Part shown: positions 6,412 to 6,458 of the stretch, one piece after another
Position numbering within the stretch: the stretch's first letter is position 1
How the letters are laid out: every line of letters begins with the position of its first letter
NCBI GenBank assembly: GCA_045604705.1
Contig: JAZUOO010000010.1
Coordinates: 1-6,458 of the forward strand
Origin: SIG622 sp045604705
GTDB lineage: Bacteria; Bacillota; Clostridia; Oscillospirales; CAG-382
DNA length: 6,458 nt
Direction: 5' to 3'
Notes under the pieces: model-generated
Databases searched by the model: none
Seen by the model: the letters and a program-made list of their open reading frames with translations, nothing else
Told to the model about the DNA's origin: nothing
Made by a program: the position numbers and the translations under genes

Positions 6412-6458
6412 TTGAAAATATACAGAGTTACTGACCTTGATTGTGCGTGCGAGGATAA
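6412..6458 (+). CDS. Start of a downstream gene, truncated at the window edge
   Basis: A TTG at 6412 opens a frame (MKIYRVTDLDCACED...) that remains open to the last base. An AAGGAG at 6397-6402 lies 9 nt upstream, a good Shine-Dalgarno. No alternative ATG or GTG fits: the GTG at 6402 reaches a stop after ten codons. Only about 15 residues are visible, so no family can be assigned. It begins 20 nt after the terminator T-run, leaving little room for a promoter of its own. It may be expressed by readthrough as the tail of the same operon. Confidence 0.5.
   Translation, partial: MKIYRVTDLDCACED

Overview
The window is a tightly packed, single-strand (+) stretch of accessory carbohydrate metabolism. 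It holds five complete genes, one gene truncated at the left edge, and the first codons of another at the right edge. The moderately low GC, strong AGGAGG-type ribosome binding sites, heavy use of AGA, GCA and ACA codons, and anaerobe-style Fe-S proteins suggest a Firmicute, probably a gut Clostridia/Lachnospiraceae-type organism. That placement is inference; there is no rRNA or other marker here.

Layout, left to right: (1) the 3' part of a raffinose synthase/alkaline alpha-galactosidase-like glycosidase (GH36-related), 1-1284; (2) a soluble FAD-binding oxidoreductase of the GlcD/alkyl-DHAP-synthase type, 1312-2736; (3) a GlcF/HdrB-like partner with two intact [4Fe-4S] motifs but eroded CCG domains, 2753-3823; (4) a class II (zinc) aldolase resembling IolJ/GatY/FbaA, 3814-4653; (5) a PfkB-family sugar kinase of a non-canonical subgroup, 4657-5568; (6) an IolB-type 5-deoxy-glucuronate isomerase, 5561-6346. 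A strong hairpin with a T-run (6355-6391) follows, and then a probable TTG-started gene runs off the right edge. The gaps between the first five stop codons and the next starts are 27 nt, 16 nt, -10 nt, 3 nt and -8 nt. With no internal promoter or terminator visible, genes 1-6 read as one operon whose promoter lies upstream of the window.

Working model: IolB, the kinase and the aldolase match the last three steps of myo-inositol catabolism (5-deoxy-glucuronate -> 2-deoxy-5-keto-gluconate -> its 6-phosphate -> malonate semialdehyde + DHAP), encoded in reverse order of the pathway. The early enzymes IolG, IolE and IolD are not in the window. In their place are a glycosidase of the family whose plant members use galactinol (galactosyl-myo-inositol), and an unusual flavoprotein/Fe-S pair. 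The attractive but unproven reading is a galactoside-of-cyclitol utilisation operon. In it, the glycosidase would release an inositol, the FAD/Fe-S pair would carry out an oxidation in its breakdown, and the IolB-kinase-aldolase trio would finish the job. The glycosidase/inositol link, the redox pair and its eroded CCG domains are the parts most worth a second look.
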